The notes under the pieces were generated by a model. The model ran no database searches. It saw only the letters and a list, made by a program, of their open reading frames with translations, and was not told where the DNA came from. This document shows positions 1-7,571 of a stretch of 25,355 nucleotides of DNA, in pieces. The stretch is taken from assembly GCA_903922325.1 (NCBI GenBank), contig CAIXTG010000046.1, forward strand, positions 1 through 25,355, given 5' to 3'. Each line of letters begins with the position of its first letter. Positions within the stretch are counted from its first letter, which is position 1. The position numbers were made by a program, and so were the translations under genes. The DNA comes from an uncultured Actinomycetes bacterium (GTDB taxonomy: Bacteria > Actinomycetota > Actinomycetes > Nanopelagicales > Nanopelagicaceae).

Positions 1-1
1 A

Positions 2-2683
2 GCTGGTTTAACTCACAGCCCTACGACTGAGGTATTAATTGAAGAGTCGATCATTGGTTGGAAAGAGTACGAACTCGAAGTAATGCGTGATCACAAAGAT
101 AACGTTGTGATCGTCTGTACTATCGAAAACGTTGATCCGATGGGAGTTCACACCGGAGATTCGATAACCGTTGCCCCCGCGATGACACTCACTGATGTCG
201 AGTATCAACGTCTGCGTAATCTCTCAATCGACATCATCCGTGAAGTTGGCGTGGCAACCGGTGGCTGCAATATCCAGTTCGCGGTTAATCCCGTAAACGG
301 CCGCATTATTGTGATTGAAATGAACCCGCGAGTTTCACGTTCTAGTGCACTTGCATCAAAGGCTACTGGTTTTCCAATTGCCAAGATTGCCACCAAACTA
401 GCAATCGGATACTCATTAGATGAGATTCAAAACGATATTACTAAATTAACTCCGGCTTCCTTTGAACCTACGCTTGACTATGTAGTCGTAAAAGCGCCGC
501 GTTTCGCGTTCGAGAAATTTGCCGACGCTGACCCTCGTTTAACGACAACCATGAAGTCAGTCGGTGAAGCAATGGCAATTGGTCGTTCCTTCGCTGAAGC
601 GCTGCAGAAAGCACTGCGCTCATTAGAACGTAAAGAAGCACCTTTCTCTTGGCCCGCACCCGCTAGTTCAGGTGAACTTGTGGCTTTGCTTAAAGCGATT
701 GAAATTCCAACTGAATATCGCCTGCAGCAAGTTCAACGTGCGCTCTGGTGGGGAGCTTCGATTGCTGAAGTTTTTGAGGCATGCAAGATTGATCCTTGGT
801 TCCTAAATCAAATCGTAGAGCTAAACGAAGCTGCCGAAATTATCGCCTTGCCTGGTGAATTAACTGACGAGATTTTGCGTAACGCTAAACAACTTGGTTT
901 TTCAGATAAGCAGATTGCCGAACTACGTGGCATTAGCGAGTCAGACGTTCGCGCAGCACGCACAAACCTAAATGTTCATGCGGTTTATAAGACCGTCGAT
1001 ACTTGCGCCGCGGAATTTGAAGCGTTTACTCCTTACCACTATTCGAGTTATGAAGAAGAGACAGAGGTTAAGTCACGAACCAAGCCAGCAGTGATCATTT
1101 TGGGTTCCGGGCCTAATCGCATCGGTCAAGGCATTGAATTCGATTATTCCTGCGTGCATGCTTCGTTCACATTGCGCGAATCCGATTTCGAAACTGTCAT
1201 GATCAATTGCAATCCGGAAACAGTTTCCACAGATTATGACACCAGTGACCGACTTTATTTCGAACCTTTAACGCTCGAAGATGTATTGGAAGTGGTTAGA
1301 GCCGAAGAATTAGCTGGCCCGGTATTGGGAGTTATTACGCAACTTGGTGGACAAACGCCACTCGGATTAGCGGCTGGCCTAAAGGCAGCAGGAGTAAATA
1401 TTCTCGGTACTTCGCCAGATGCGATTAATTTGGCCGAAGATCGTGGTGAGTTTGGCGAGGTCTTAGCGCAACAAGCGTTAGTTGCACCAAAATTTGGCAT
1501 GGCAGCTTCGCAAATGGAAGCCCTAAAGATTGCGCATGAGATTGGATATCCAGTACTTGTTCGACCAAGTTTCGTGCTTGGCGGACGAGGAATGGAGATT
1601 GTTTATGACGATGAATCGCTCTCTGGTTTTATCGCTCGTGCTACCGATATCACTCCTGATCGGCCCGTGTTAGTTGATCGTTTCTTAGATAGCGCAATTG
1701 AAATAGATGTTGATGCGTTGTTCGACGGTACCGAACTTTTCTTAGGTGGCGTTATGGAACACATCGAAGAAGCTGGAATCCACTCGGGGGACAGCGCTTG
1801 TGTACTTCCGGCGATGACGCTTACACCTGAAATGGCTGCCGAGATTGTAATCGCAACCGAAAAAATTGCTCGCGGTGTTGGTGTATTAGGTTTGATAAAT
1901 ATTCAGTTCGCAATCGCAGAGAAACAACTTTATGTTTTGGAAGCTAACCCACGCGCATCGCGAACTGTGCCGTTCGTTAGCAAAGCAACTGGGGTACCGC
2001 TGGCTAAAGCTGCAGCGCGCATTTCAGTAGGTGCCACAATTGCACAACTTCGTAGCGAAGGAATGTTGCCCGCCGGCAACGGTAAAGCTAAGGGTATTTC
2101 AGTTAAGGAAGCGGTCTTACCTTGGAATCGTTTCCGGCGAGTTGATGGACGTGGGGTTGATTCGGTACTGGGACCAGAAATGCGCTCAACTGGCGAAGTT
2201 ATGGGAATCGCTGCCACCTTTGGTGAGAGTTATGCCAAGAGTCAAATTTCTTCGTTCGGACCACTTCCTAAGAAAGGAAAAGTTTTCGTTTCTTTAGCTG
2301 ATAAAGATAAGAGCCACGGAATCGCTCCAGCAAAGTCGCTAATTGATTTAGGTTTTACAATTTTGGCAACGACCGGAACAGCTGCCTTCTTACGTGATTC
2401 GGGTATTGCCGTTACTGAGGTTCGCAAATATTCCGAAGGTCAAGGCGCCATGGGCGAACGCACAATTGTTGATCTCTTACATGCTGGTGAAATCGATCTA
2501 GTGATTAATACTCCGGTCGGTCGAGGAACCAGAGCTGATGGCTGGATGATTCGTACCGCTGCTATTCAACGCTCGATTCCGTGCATTACAACTACTGCTG
2601 GTTTTGCAGCTGCAGTTTCTGGCATCGCAGCACTTCAACAGGGCGAGATGAGTGTTAAATCCATTCAGAAGTGGTTGGCTTAA
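2..2683 (+). CDS. carB: Carbamoyl-phosphate synthase large subunit, 5' truncated by window edge
   Basis: This is the large subunit of carbamoyl-phosphate synthase. It makes carbamoyl phosphate from bicarbonate, ATP and ammonia supplied by CarA, and feeds pyrimidine and arginine synthesis. The open frame runs from the first bases of the window, so the ATG at 83 is internal: the codons before it already encode the conserved SPTTEVLIEESIIGWKEYE stretch. About 893 residues are visible; the family is about 1,070–1,110, so roughly 200 N-terminal residues lie outside. Seen in order are the end of the first ATP-grasp domain (GVHTGDSITVAPA, EMNPRVSRSSALASKATG), the oligomerisation domain, the second synthetase half (GSGPNRIGQGIEFDYSCVHA, ATP-grasp with HSGDSACVLPA, LEANPRASRTVPFVSKATG), and the C-terminal MGS-like regulatory domain (from about base 2280, ending NTPVGRGTRADGWMIRTAAI). 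pyrK starts 2 nt after the stop, implying co-transcription. Confidence 0.98.
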   Translation, partial: AGLTHSPTTEVLIEESIIGWKEYELEVMRDHKDNVVIVCTIENVDPMGVHTGDSITVAPAMTLTDVEYQRLRNLSIDIIREVGVATGGCNIQFAVNPVNGRIIVIEMNPRVSRSSALASKATGFPIAKIATKLAIGYSLDEIQNDITKLTPASFEPTLDYVVVKAPRFAFEKFADADPRLTTTMKSVGEAMAIGRSFAEALQKALRSLERKEAPFSWPAPASSGELVALLKAIEIPTEYRLQQVQRALWWGASIAEVFEACKIDPWFLNQIVELNEAAEIIALPGELTDEILRNAKQLGFSDKQIAELRGISESDVRAARTNLNVHAVYKTVDTCAAEFEAFTPYHYSSYEEETEVKSRTKPAVIILGSGPNRIGQGIEFDYSCVHASFTLRESDFETVMINCNPETVSTDYDTSDRLYFEPLTLEDVLEVVRAEELAGPVLGVITQLGGQTPLGLAAGLKAAGVNILGTSPDAINLAEDRGEFGEVLAQQALVAPKFGMAASQMEALKIAHEIGYPVLVRPSFVLGGRGMEIVYDDESLSGFIARATDITPDRPVLVDRFLDSAIEIDVDALFDGTELFLGGVMEHIEEAGIHSGDSACVLPAMTLTPEMAAEIVIATEKIARGVGVLGLINIQFAIAEKQLYVLEANPRASRTVPFVSKATGVPLAKAAARISVGATIAQLRSEGMLPAGNGKAKGISVKEAVLPWNRFRRVDGRGVDSVLGPEMRSTGEVMGIAATFGESYAKSQISSFGPLPKKGKVFVSLADKDKSHGIAPAKSLIDLGFTILATTGTAAFLRDSGIAVTEVRKYSEGQGAMGERTIVDLLHAGEIDLVINTPVGRGTRADGWMIRTAAIQRSIPCITTTAGFAAAVSGIAALQQGEMSVKSIQKWLA

Positions 2684-2685
2684 CC

Positions 2686-3528
2686 ATGGCTGGAATTAAC
2701 CGTAGCGCGGCTCAGTTATTAGCGACGATTGTTGGTAACAAGAAAGTCGGGCAGTACCACCAGATATTGATCAGTGTTGGTGATTTGGTTTCGCAATGCA
2801 AACCTGGAAATTTCGTGGCAATTAGTGTTGGTGGGCCAAGTTCTAAAATGGTACTTCGTCGCGCCTTTGCCATTTCGCGCACAACAACTTCACCACAATT
2901 TGGCGGTGCAATTGAGTTGATAGTTGCGCCTCATGGCAGTGGCTCAACTTGGCTATGCGGTTTAGCTGAGGGCGAGCAAATAGATATTACGCTTCCGTTG
3001 GGCACTGCTTTTGGCATTCCAACTACAAATGTAAATGCTCTGCTAGTTGGCGGTGGATACGGTTCGGCTCCACTTTTTGGGCTAGCTGAAGTGCTTAAGG
3101 AACGTGGTTGTCGCGTAGATATGTTGTTGGGCGCAAGCACTGGGGCGAAAATTTATGCACCCCTTGAAGGTAAGCGCAGCGTCAATTCGCTCCGTATTTT
3201 CACCGAGGATGGTTCTATGGGAGAGACTGGCCGCATTACCTCACCGATTGCGCAATTAGTTTCTGAGTTGCAGATCGATGTGGTTTATTCTTGCGGTCCG
3301 ATGGCTATGTTAAAAGCGATTTCAGATATCTTAGGAAGTACGGATGTAGTTCATCAATGCGCAGTTGAAGAAGCGATGGCGTGTGGCATCGGAATCTGCA
3401 TGACTTGCGTACTTCCGGTTAAAGATGAGACCGGAAAGATTAATAATTTGCGTTCCTGTATTGATGGTCCGGTTATGGATGGTGCAGCCATCGAATGGGA
3501 CCTTGTAGGTAAGACGTTGGTGCTTTAA
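2686..3528 (+). CDS. pyrK: Dihydroorotate dehydrogenase electron-transfer subunit (PyrK-type, FAD/2Fe-2S)
   Basis: This 280-residue protein is the electron-transfer subunit of class 1B dihydroorotate dehydrogenase. It passes electrons from the FMN of PyrD through a 2Fe-2S cluster and FAD to NAD+. The ferredoxin-reductase-like fold is visible as an FAD-binding RRAFAIS motif near residue 60 and a nucleotide-binding LVGGGYGSAPLFGLAE segment. The C-terminal MACGIGICMTC followed later by RSC supplies the four cluster cysteines. I chose the ATG at 2686. An in-frame GTG at 2671 would add five residues and overlap carB. The stop overlaps the pyrD start (TAATG), which points to translational coupling. 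Confidence in the function is high because pyrD follows directly. Confidence 0.94.
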   Translation: MAGINRSAAQLLATIVGNKKVGQYHQILISVGDLVSQCKPGNFVAISVGGPSSKMVLRRAFAISRTTTSPQFGGAIELIVAPHGSGSTWLCGLAEGEQIDITLPLGTAFGIPTTNVNALLVGGGYGSAPLFGLAEVLKERGCRVDMLLGASTGAKIYAPLEGKRSVNSLRIFTEDGSMGETGRITSPIAQLVSELQIDVVYSCGPMAMLKAISDILGSTDVVHQCAVEEAMACGIGICMTCVLPVKDETGKINNLRSCIDGPVMDGAAIEWDLVGKTLVL

Positions 3529-4472
3529 TGTCGCAACTAGATTTCTCAACTACGCTAGGAAACGCTTGGTTTCCAACGCCAATTTTTACAGCCAGTGGTT
3601 GTGCCAGTTCAGGCAAAGAGTTAGCTCAGTTCTTTGATCTACGCGACATGGGCGCCATTGTTACAAAGTCGATCATGACCAAACCTCGTGCTGGTCGAGC
3701 AACTCCTCGTATGGCGGAAACACCAAGTGGCATGCTTAATTCCATTGGTTTACAAGGACCAGGAATTGATGCGTTTTTAGCGAACGATTTAACATGGTTG
3801 GTTGAGCAAAAGGCACGCATCATTGTTTCAATTGCTGGTGAAACCGCTGAAGAATTTGCTTCTCTTGCTCGTCGACTACGAGGTGTTGCTGGAATTTCGG
3901 CACTTGAAGTAAATATCTCTTGTCCTAACGTGGAAAATCGCGGCATGGTTTTTGCTTGCCATTTGGAATCGGCGCAAACGGTTATCGAAGGCGTGCGCCG
4001 AACCATAGGGGGAGATCTACCAATCATCGCGAAGTTATCACCTGATGTAACCGATATTGTTTCGATTGCTCGCGGTGTTATCGATGCTGGAGCCGATGGA
4101 TTAGCGCTGATTAATACCGTTCTAGGCATGGTAATTAATCCGAATACAATGCGCCCACATCTAGGCGGTCGTACCGGTGGACTGTCTGGCCCAGCGATTC
4201 GACCAATAGCAGTTCGGGCAATTTATCAAGTACATGAAGCGTTACCAAAAGTTCCGATCTTGGGCATGGGTGGAGTTTCATCTGGTGCTGATGCATTTGA
4301 ACTTATCTTGGCCGGTGCCAGTGGAGTTTCAGTAGGTACTGCCTCGTTTGGAAACCCAACTGCAATAATGAAGATTCAAAATGAATTGCGTCAGATTTTG
4401 ACAGATAAAGGTTTTAGTTCACTTCGGGAAGCTGTTGGTTTCGCACACCGACCAGAGAGCAGCGTTCGATGA
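3528..4472 (+). CDS. pyrD: Dihydroorotate dehydrogenase, class 1B catalytic subunit
   Basis: This 314-residue protein oxidises dihydroorotate to orotate on FMN in the cytoplasm, the fourth step of UMP synthesis. It is a TIM-barrel protein. The active-site segment LEVNISCPNV carries the cysteine base diagnostic of class 1 enzymes; class 2 quinone-linked enzymes use serine. PIIAKLSPD and LGGRTGGLSGPAIRPIA match FMN/substrate-binding motifs of the family, and ILGMGGVSSGADAFELILAGA is the phosphate-binding end of the barrel. The adjacent pyrK shows it is 1B, NAD-linked. The start overlaps the pyrK stop and the end overlaps the pyrF start by 4 nt (ATGA). Mycobacteria and streptomycetes typically use a class 2 enzyme encoded elsewhere, so this locus differs from the phylum norm. 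Confidence 0.97.
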   Translation: MSQLDFSTTLGNAWFPTPIFTASGCASSGKELAQFFDLRDMGAIVTKSIMTKPRAGRATPRMAETPSGMLNSIGLQGPGIDAFLANDLTWLVEQKARIIVSIAGETAEEFASLARRLRGVAGISALEVNISCPNVENRGMVFACHLESAQTVIEGVRRTIGGDLPIIAKLSPDVTDIVSIARGVIDAGADGLALINTVLGMVINPNTMRPHLGGRTGGLSGPAIRPIAVRAIYQVHEALPKVPILGMGGVSSGADAFELILAGASGVSVGTASFGNPTAIMKIQNELRQILTDKGFSSLREAVGFAHRPESSVR

Positions 4473-5176
4473 AAGCACCAATCATTTTGGCCACTGATAC
4501 TTCGGACTTAGAAGTTGCTAAAGCGTGGGCGAGATCAGTAGCGCCGCACATCACCGGGATTAAATTAGGTCTTGAGTTCTTTCTGAATTTTGGAGCCGAT
4601 GGTGTACGTGCGGTTTGCGCAGATCACGAGTTAGATCTTTTTCTCGATCTTAAGTTGCACGATATTCCAAACACAGTTGGGCAAGCAGCGGCGGCGGTAG
4701 CTAATTTGCAGCCTCGGTTTTTGACCGTTCACGCCTCAGGTGGAAAGGCGATGATTGCCGCTGCCGCGAAAGAACTACTGACAACTGAGGTAACTGCAGT
4801 TACTATTTTGACTAGCCTCGGGGAACCAGACCTAATCGAGATTGGTTATCGCGATAACGCTCTTAATAGCGCAGTTGGTCTGGCTAAATTGGCAATTTCT
4901 GGTGGCGCTAAAGCAATCGTATGTTCGCCAATGGAAGTTGCTGCCATTCGTGCCGCAATTGGAAGTGATCCCGCAATTATTACGCCAGGTGTACGCCCAA
5001 TTGATTCAAGCGCGCCAGCAGATGATCAAGTACGCACCATGACGCCACTTGCAGCTATCGAGGCTGGCGCAAGTTACGTGGTTATCGGACGACCAATCAC
5101 ACGTTTCTGGAGTCAAGGCGAAGCCGCATTCAGCGCAAACTTGGCGCAGATTTGTGAACCGCTCTTAGCCCGATAG
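4469..5176 (+). CDS. pyrF: Orotidine 5'-phosphate decarboxylase, type 1
   Basis: This 235-residue enzyme decarboxylates OMP to UMP, the last step of de novo UMP synthesis. It is a TIM barrel with the catalytic array in LFLDLKLHDIPNTVGQ (Asp-x-Lys-x-x-Asp-Ile-Pro-Asn-Thr), the signature of type 1 enzymes such as those of E. coli and Bacillus. IITPGVRPIDSSAPADDQVR and GASYVVIGRPITRF form the phosphate-binding end. Mycobacterial PyrF is type 2 (about 270–280 residues, different motif), although its gene sits at the equivalent position. The ATG overlaps the pyrD stop, so translation is probably coupled. The next gene starts 9 nt downstream but appears to have its own promoter. Confidence 0.96.
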   Translation: MKAPIILATDTSDLEVAKAWARSVAPHITGIKLGLEFFLNFGADGVRAVCADHELDLFLDLKLHDIPNTVGQAAAAVANLQPRFLTVHASGGKAMIAAAAKELLTTEVTAVTILTSLGEPDLIEIGYRDNALNSAVGLAKLAISGGAKAIVCSPMEVAAIRAAIGSDPAIITPGVRPIDSSAPADDQVRTMTPLAAIEAGASYVVIGRPITRFWSQGEAAFSANLAQICEPLLAR

Positions 5177-5185
5177 ATTTATCCC
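5152..5185 (+). promoter_or_regulatory. Putative leaderless promoter of the mIHF–Gmk gene
   Basis: A -10 hexamer TAGATT lies at 5174–5179, 6 nt before the ATG at 5186, so transcription would start at or next to the initiation codon. A partial -35, TTGTGA, lies at 5152–5157 with 16-nt spacing. No Shine-Dalgarno sequence is visible. The promoter lies within the end of pyrF and the 9-nt gap after it. Inferred from sequence only. Confidence 0.55.
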
Positions 5186-6052
5186 ATGCAACCACCGCAA
5201 CTCTCGCCCGAAGATCGTGCGCGAGCACTTGCAAAAGCGGCGGCTTCTCGAAAGCGTCGTGCCGAAGTAAAAGCGCAGATCAAAACTGGTGAATATTCAT
5301 TGAGCCAAGTGTTCGACTTGAGTAAGAGCGATGAAGCAGTTGCCAAAATGCGTGTCTTCGAACTTTTGGAGTCAATCTCGGGAGTAGGAAAAGTTAGAGC
5401 GCGTTCTGTCATGGAACGTTTGAATATTTCACCCACTCGTCGTATTCAAGGCTTGGGCGCGAAACAATTACCAGCTTTGTTAGCGGAATTCGCGGGCCCG
5501 ACTTTGATTGAACGAGGCAAGTTGCTAGTTCTGTCAGGACCTGGGGGAGTTGGTAAAAGTACGGTTGCAAAAGAACTGCGCAAAGAAGCAAATTTTTATG
5601 TTTCCATTAGCGCCACCACGAGAGTGCCTCGCCACAATGAACATGAGGGTATTGATTACTTTTTTATATCTGATTCAGAATTTGAAAATCGCAAAGCTGC
5701 GGGTGAGTTTTTGGAATGGGCCGAATTTGCAGGAGCTAAATATGCAACTCCCAAGGCACAGGTAGAAGATGCTTTAGCCAAAGGTAAAAACGTGCTTCTT
5801 GAAATTGATATAGCGGGCGCTGAACAAGTGCGAAAAGTCAGCACCGAGGCAATCCTGGTATTTCTAGAGCCACCGTCATGGGAAGAACTAGTAACTCGAC
5901 TTGAGGCGCGTGGTACCGATTCGGCGGAACGAAGGGCTCATCGCCTTGAGTTGGCTCAAGAAGAACTCGCTCACGCCCCAAATTTCGACCATCGCATCGT
6001 AAATCACTCGGTAACCCAAGTTCTAAGCGAACTGGTATCCTTGGCCTCTTGA
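5186..6052 (+). CDS. gmk: Fusion of actinobacterial integration host factor (mIHF) and guanylate kinase
   Basis: One uninterrupted 288-residue frame joins two proteins encoded by adjacent genes in other Actinobacteria (Mtb mihF and gmk). Residues about 1–103 match mIHF: the basic helical start (LSPEDRARALAKAAASRKRRAEVK), the DNA-binding helix-hairpin segment SGVGKVRARSVMERLNI (65–81), then PTRRIQGLGAKQLPALL. After a linker of only about 6 residues, guanylate kinase begins near 109, with P-loop GPGGVGKST (118–126), the GMP-binding SATTRVPR and EGIDYFF (142–160), GEFLEWAEF (173–181), LLEIDIAGAEQVR and the lid region RGTDSAERRAHRL. The kinase converts GMP to GDP. There is no methionine after residue 76, so no ATG could start a separate kinase. 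TTG codons at 5504 and 5522 are the only alternatives; the second has a GAGG 4 nt upstream. Both halves look intact. Confidence 0.93.
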   Translation: MQPPQLSPEDRARALAKAAASRKRRAEVKAQIKTGEYSLSQVFDLSKSDEAVAKMRVFELLESISGVGKVRARSVMERLNISPTRRIQGLGAKQLPALLAEFAGPTLIERGKLLVLSGPGGVGKSTVAKELRKEANFYVSISATTRVPRHNEHEGIDYFFISDSEFENRKAAGEFLEWAEFAGAKYATPKAQVEDALAKGKNVLLEIDIAGAEQVRKVSTEAILVFLEPPSWEELVTRLEARGTDSAERRAHRLELAQEELAHAPNFDHRIVNHSVTQVLSELVSLAS

Positions 6053-6106
6053 TCGACCCAGATATTTCACAATTTCGTTGAATTAACGCTTGCTACTGGA
6101 GGACAC

Positions 6107-6355
6107 ATGGACGGCATTACAAATCCACCTATCGACGAACTTCTCGATAAGGCCGGTTCTAAGTACAGCTTGGTTCTCTACGCTGCAAAGCGCGCGCGTC
6201 AGATCAACGCCTATTACTCACAGCTCGGCGAAGGTTTACTTGAATACGTTGGTCCGCTAGTCGAGACCCACGTTCACGAGAAGCCACTTTCAATCGCGCT
6301 TCGCGAGATCAACGAAGGTTTATTGACTATCGAGAATCTCGAGCCAACCGCTTAA
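6107..6355 (+). CDS. rpoZ: RNA polymerase omega subunit
   Basis: This 82-residue small subunit wraps the C-terminal end of beta-prime and aids RNA polymerase assembly. ITNPPIDELLDKAGSKYSLVLYAAKRARQIN matches actinobacterial omega, in which the SKY/AAKRARQIN core contacts beta-prime. KPLSIALREINEGLLTIE is the usual C-terminal part. A strong Shine-Dalgarno GGAGG (6098–6102) lies 4 nt before the ATG, in contrast to neighbours that lack one. The 54-nt gap after gmk shows no convincing -10, so the gene may be read through from upstream. The position between gmk and coaBC is as in mycobacteria. Confidence 0.96.
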   Translation: MDGITNPPIDELLDKAGSKYSLVLYAAKRARQINAYYSQLGEGLLEYVGPLVETHVHEKPLSIALREINEGLLTIENLEPTA

Positions 6356-6382
6356 TTTTTTGCCAGTAAGCGGGGTGGTTAA

Positions 6383-7567
6383 GTGCCAAAACGAATTAGC
6401 AAAGTAATTCTTGGCGTTGGTGGCGGAATTGCTGCCTATAAATCCTGCGATCTGCTACGCCGTCTACAAGAGCGAAATTACGACGTAACGGTTGTTCCGA
6501 CTCCGTCAGCGTTAAATTTTGTAGGAACAGCTACCTGGGAAGCGTTGTCGGCTAAGAAAGTAACCACTCAAGTTTGGGAATCTGTCGACGAAGTACGACA
6601 TGTAAAACTAGCTGCGGAAAATGAATTGATAATTATTTCGCCTGCAACAGCAGACTTGATTGCCCGAATAGCGATTGGCCGTGCAGATGATCTATTAACA
6701 AATCTAGTTCTTGCTAGCAACGCAATTAAGGTTTTGATTCCGGCTATGCATCCGAATATGTGGAACAACGCATCGACGGTTGCCAACATCGCACTCTTGC
6801 AAGAGCGCGGCTTTCACGTAATGCGACCAGCTATTGGCCGACTTACTGGCAATGACAGTGGCATCGGCAGACTTCCCGAAACTTCGGAAATACTTTCCTA
6901 TCTCGCGAGCATTATTTCTGATTCGCAAGATTATCTGGGTAAGCGAGTTTTAGTTACTGCCGGCGGAACTCGTGAGCCAATCGATCCAGTTAGGTACATC
7001 GGCAATCGCTCTTCTGGGAAGCAAGGATACGCAGTCGCTCAAGCTGCCCTTGATCGTGGCGCCGAAGTAACTATCTTGAGTGCGAATGTGAATCTGCCTG
7101 ATCCAGTTGGAGCGAAAGTTATTCGGGTAGAGACTACGAAGGATTTAGAAATCGAACTAGAACGTCATTTTCATAGCACTGATTTATTAGTAATGGCAGC
7201 AGCGGTTGCTGATGCTCGACCAGCACAGGTAGGTGCTGAAAAATTGAAGAAGGATTCATATCGGGAGATTTCTCTAGTAGAAAATCCCGATCTAGTTGCC
7301 CAAATCTCACAGCAGAAACGAAACCAAATCATCGTTGGTTTTGCCGCTGAAACATCGCTAAATGTCGCTGAAGCTAATCGCAAGCTACTCGCAAAAGGAT
7401 TAGACCTGATTTATCTAAATGATGTATCTACAGGTGAAATTTTCGGAAGTGATTCAACACAAGGTGTATTTATAACTTCTGATAGCAAGGAGATACCAGT
7501 GGGTAAGAGCAATAAGGCGACACTAGCCGCACAATTACTCGATCTAGTCGTTGATAAGTTAAATTAG
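6383..7567 (+). CDS. coaBC: Bifunctional phosphopantothenoylcysteine decarboxylase / phosphopantothenate–cysteine ligase
   Basis: This 394-residue enzyme makes 4'-phosphopantothenoylcysteine and decarboxylates it to 4'-phosphopantetheine in coenzyme A synthesis. The N-terminal flavoprotein CoaC half (about 1–180) shows GVGGGIAAYKSCDLLRRL, the catalytic-His segment VRHVKLA, SPATADLIARIAIGRADDLL, PAMHPNMW and GRLTGNDSGIGRLPE; the last two are in the actinobacterial form. The CoaB ligase half starts at about 186 with RVLVTAGGTREPIDPVRYIGNRSSGKQG, followed by VMAAAVADARP, EKLKK, NPDLVAQIS and GFAAET. The start is GTG with a GGGGTGG stretch just upstream. metK follows after 4 nt. Confidence 0.97.
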   Translation: MPKRISKVILGVGGGIAAYKSCDLLRRLQERNYDVTVVPTPSALNFVGTATWEALSAKKVTTQVWESVDEVRHVKLAAENELIIISPATADLIARIAIGRADDLLTNLVLASNAIKVLIPAMHPNMWNNASTVANIALLQERGFHVMRPAIGRLTGNDSGIGRLPETSEILSYLASIISDSQDYLGKRVLVTAGGTREPIDPVRYIGNRSSGKQGYAVAQAALDRGAEVTILSANVNLPDPVGAKVIRVETTKDLEIELERHFHSTDLLVMAAAVADARPAQVGAEKLKKDSYREISLVENPDLVAQISQQKRNQIIVGFAAETSLNVAEANRKLLAKGLDLIYLNDVSTGEIFGSDSTQGVFITSDSKEIPVGKSNKATLAAQLLDLVVDKLN

Positions 7568-7571
7568 CCCA
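7560..7571 (+). promoter_or_regulatory. Putative leaderless -10 element of metK
   Basis: TAAATT at 7560–7565 overlaps the coaBC stop and sits 6 nt before the metK ATG (spacer agccca). No Shine-Dalgarno is present. No clear -35 is seen, so this call rests on the recurring spacing in this window. Confidence 0.42.

Noticed and set aside
83..2683. ATG at 83 as the start of carB
   Set aside because: The frame is open from base 2 and encodes conserved CarB residues before this ATG, so the gene is cut by the window edge.
3626..4129. 167-residue minus-strand open frame opposite pyrD
   Set aside because: Composition is that of an antisense shadow (Ser/Pro/Arg/Met-rich) with no ribosome-binding site, and pyrD is unambiguous.
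5504..6052. Separate gmk gene starting at an internal TTG
   Set aside because: TTG at 5504 has no Shine-Dalgarno or -10 box. TTG at 5522 has only a close GAGG and would start directly at the first beta strand. The frame is continuous, so a fusion is the simpler reading, though not proven.
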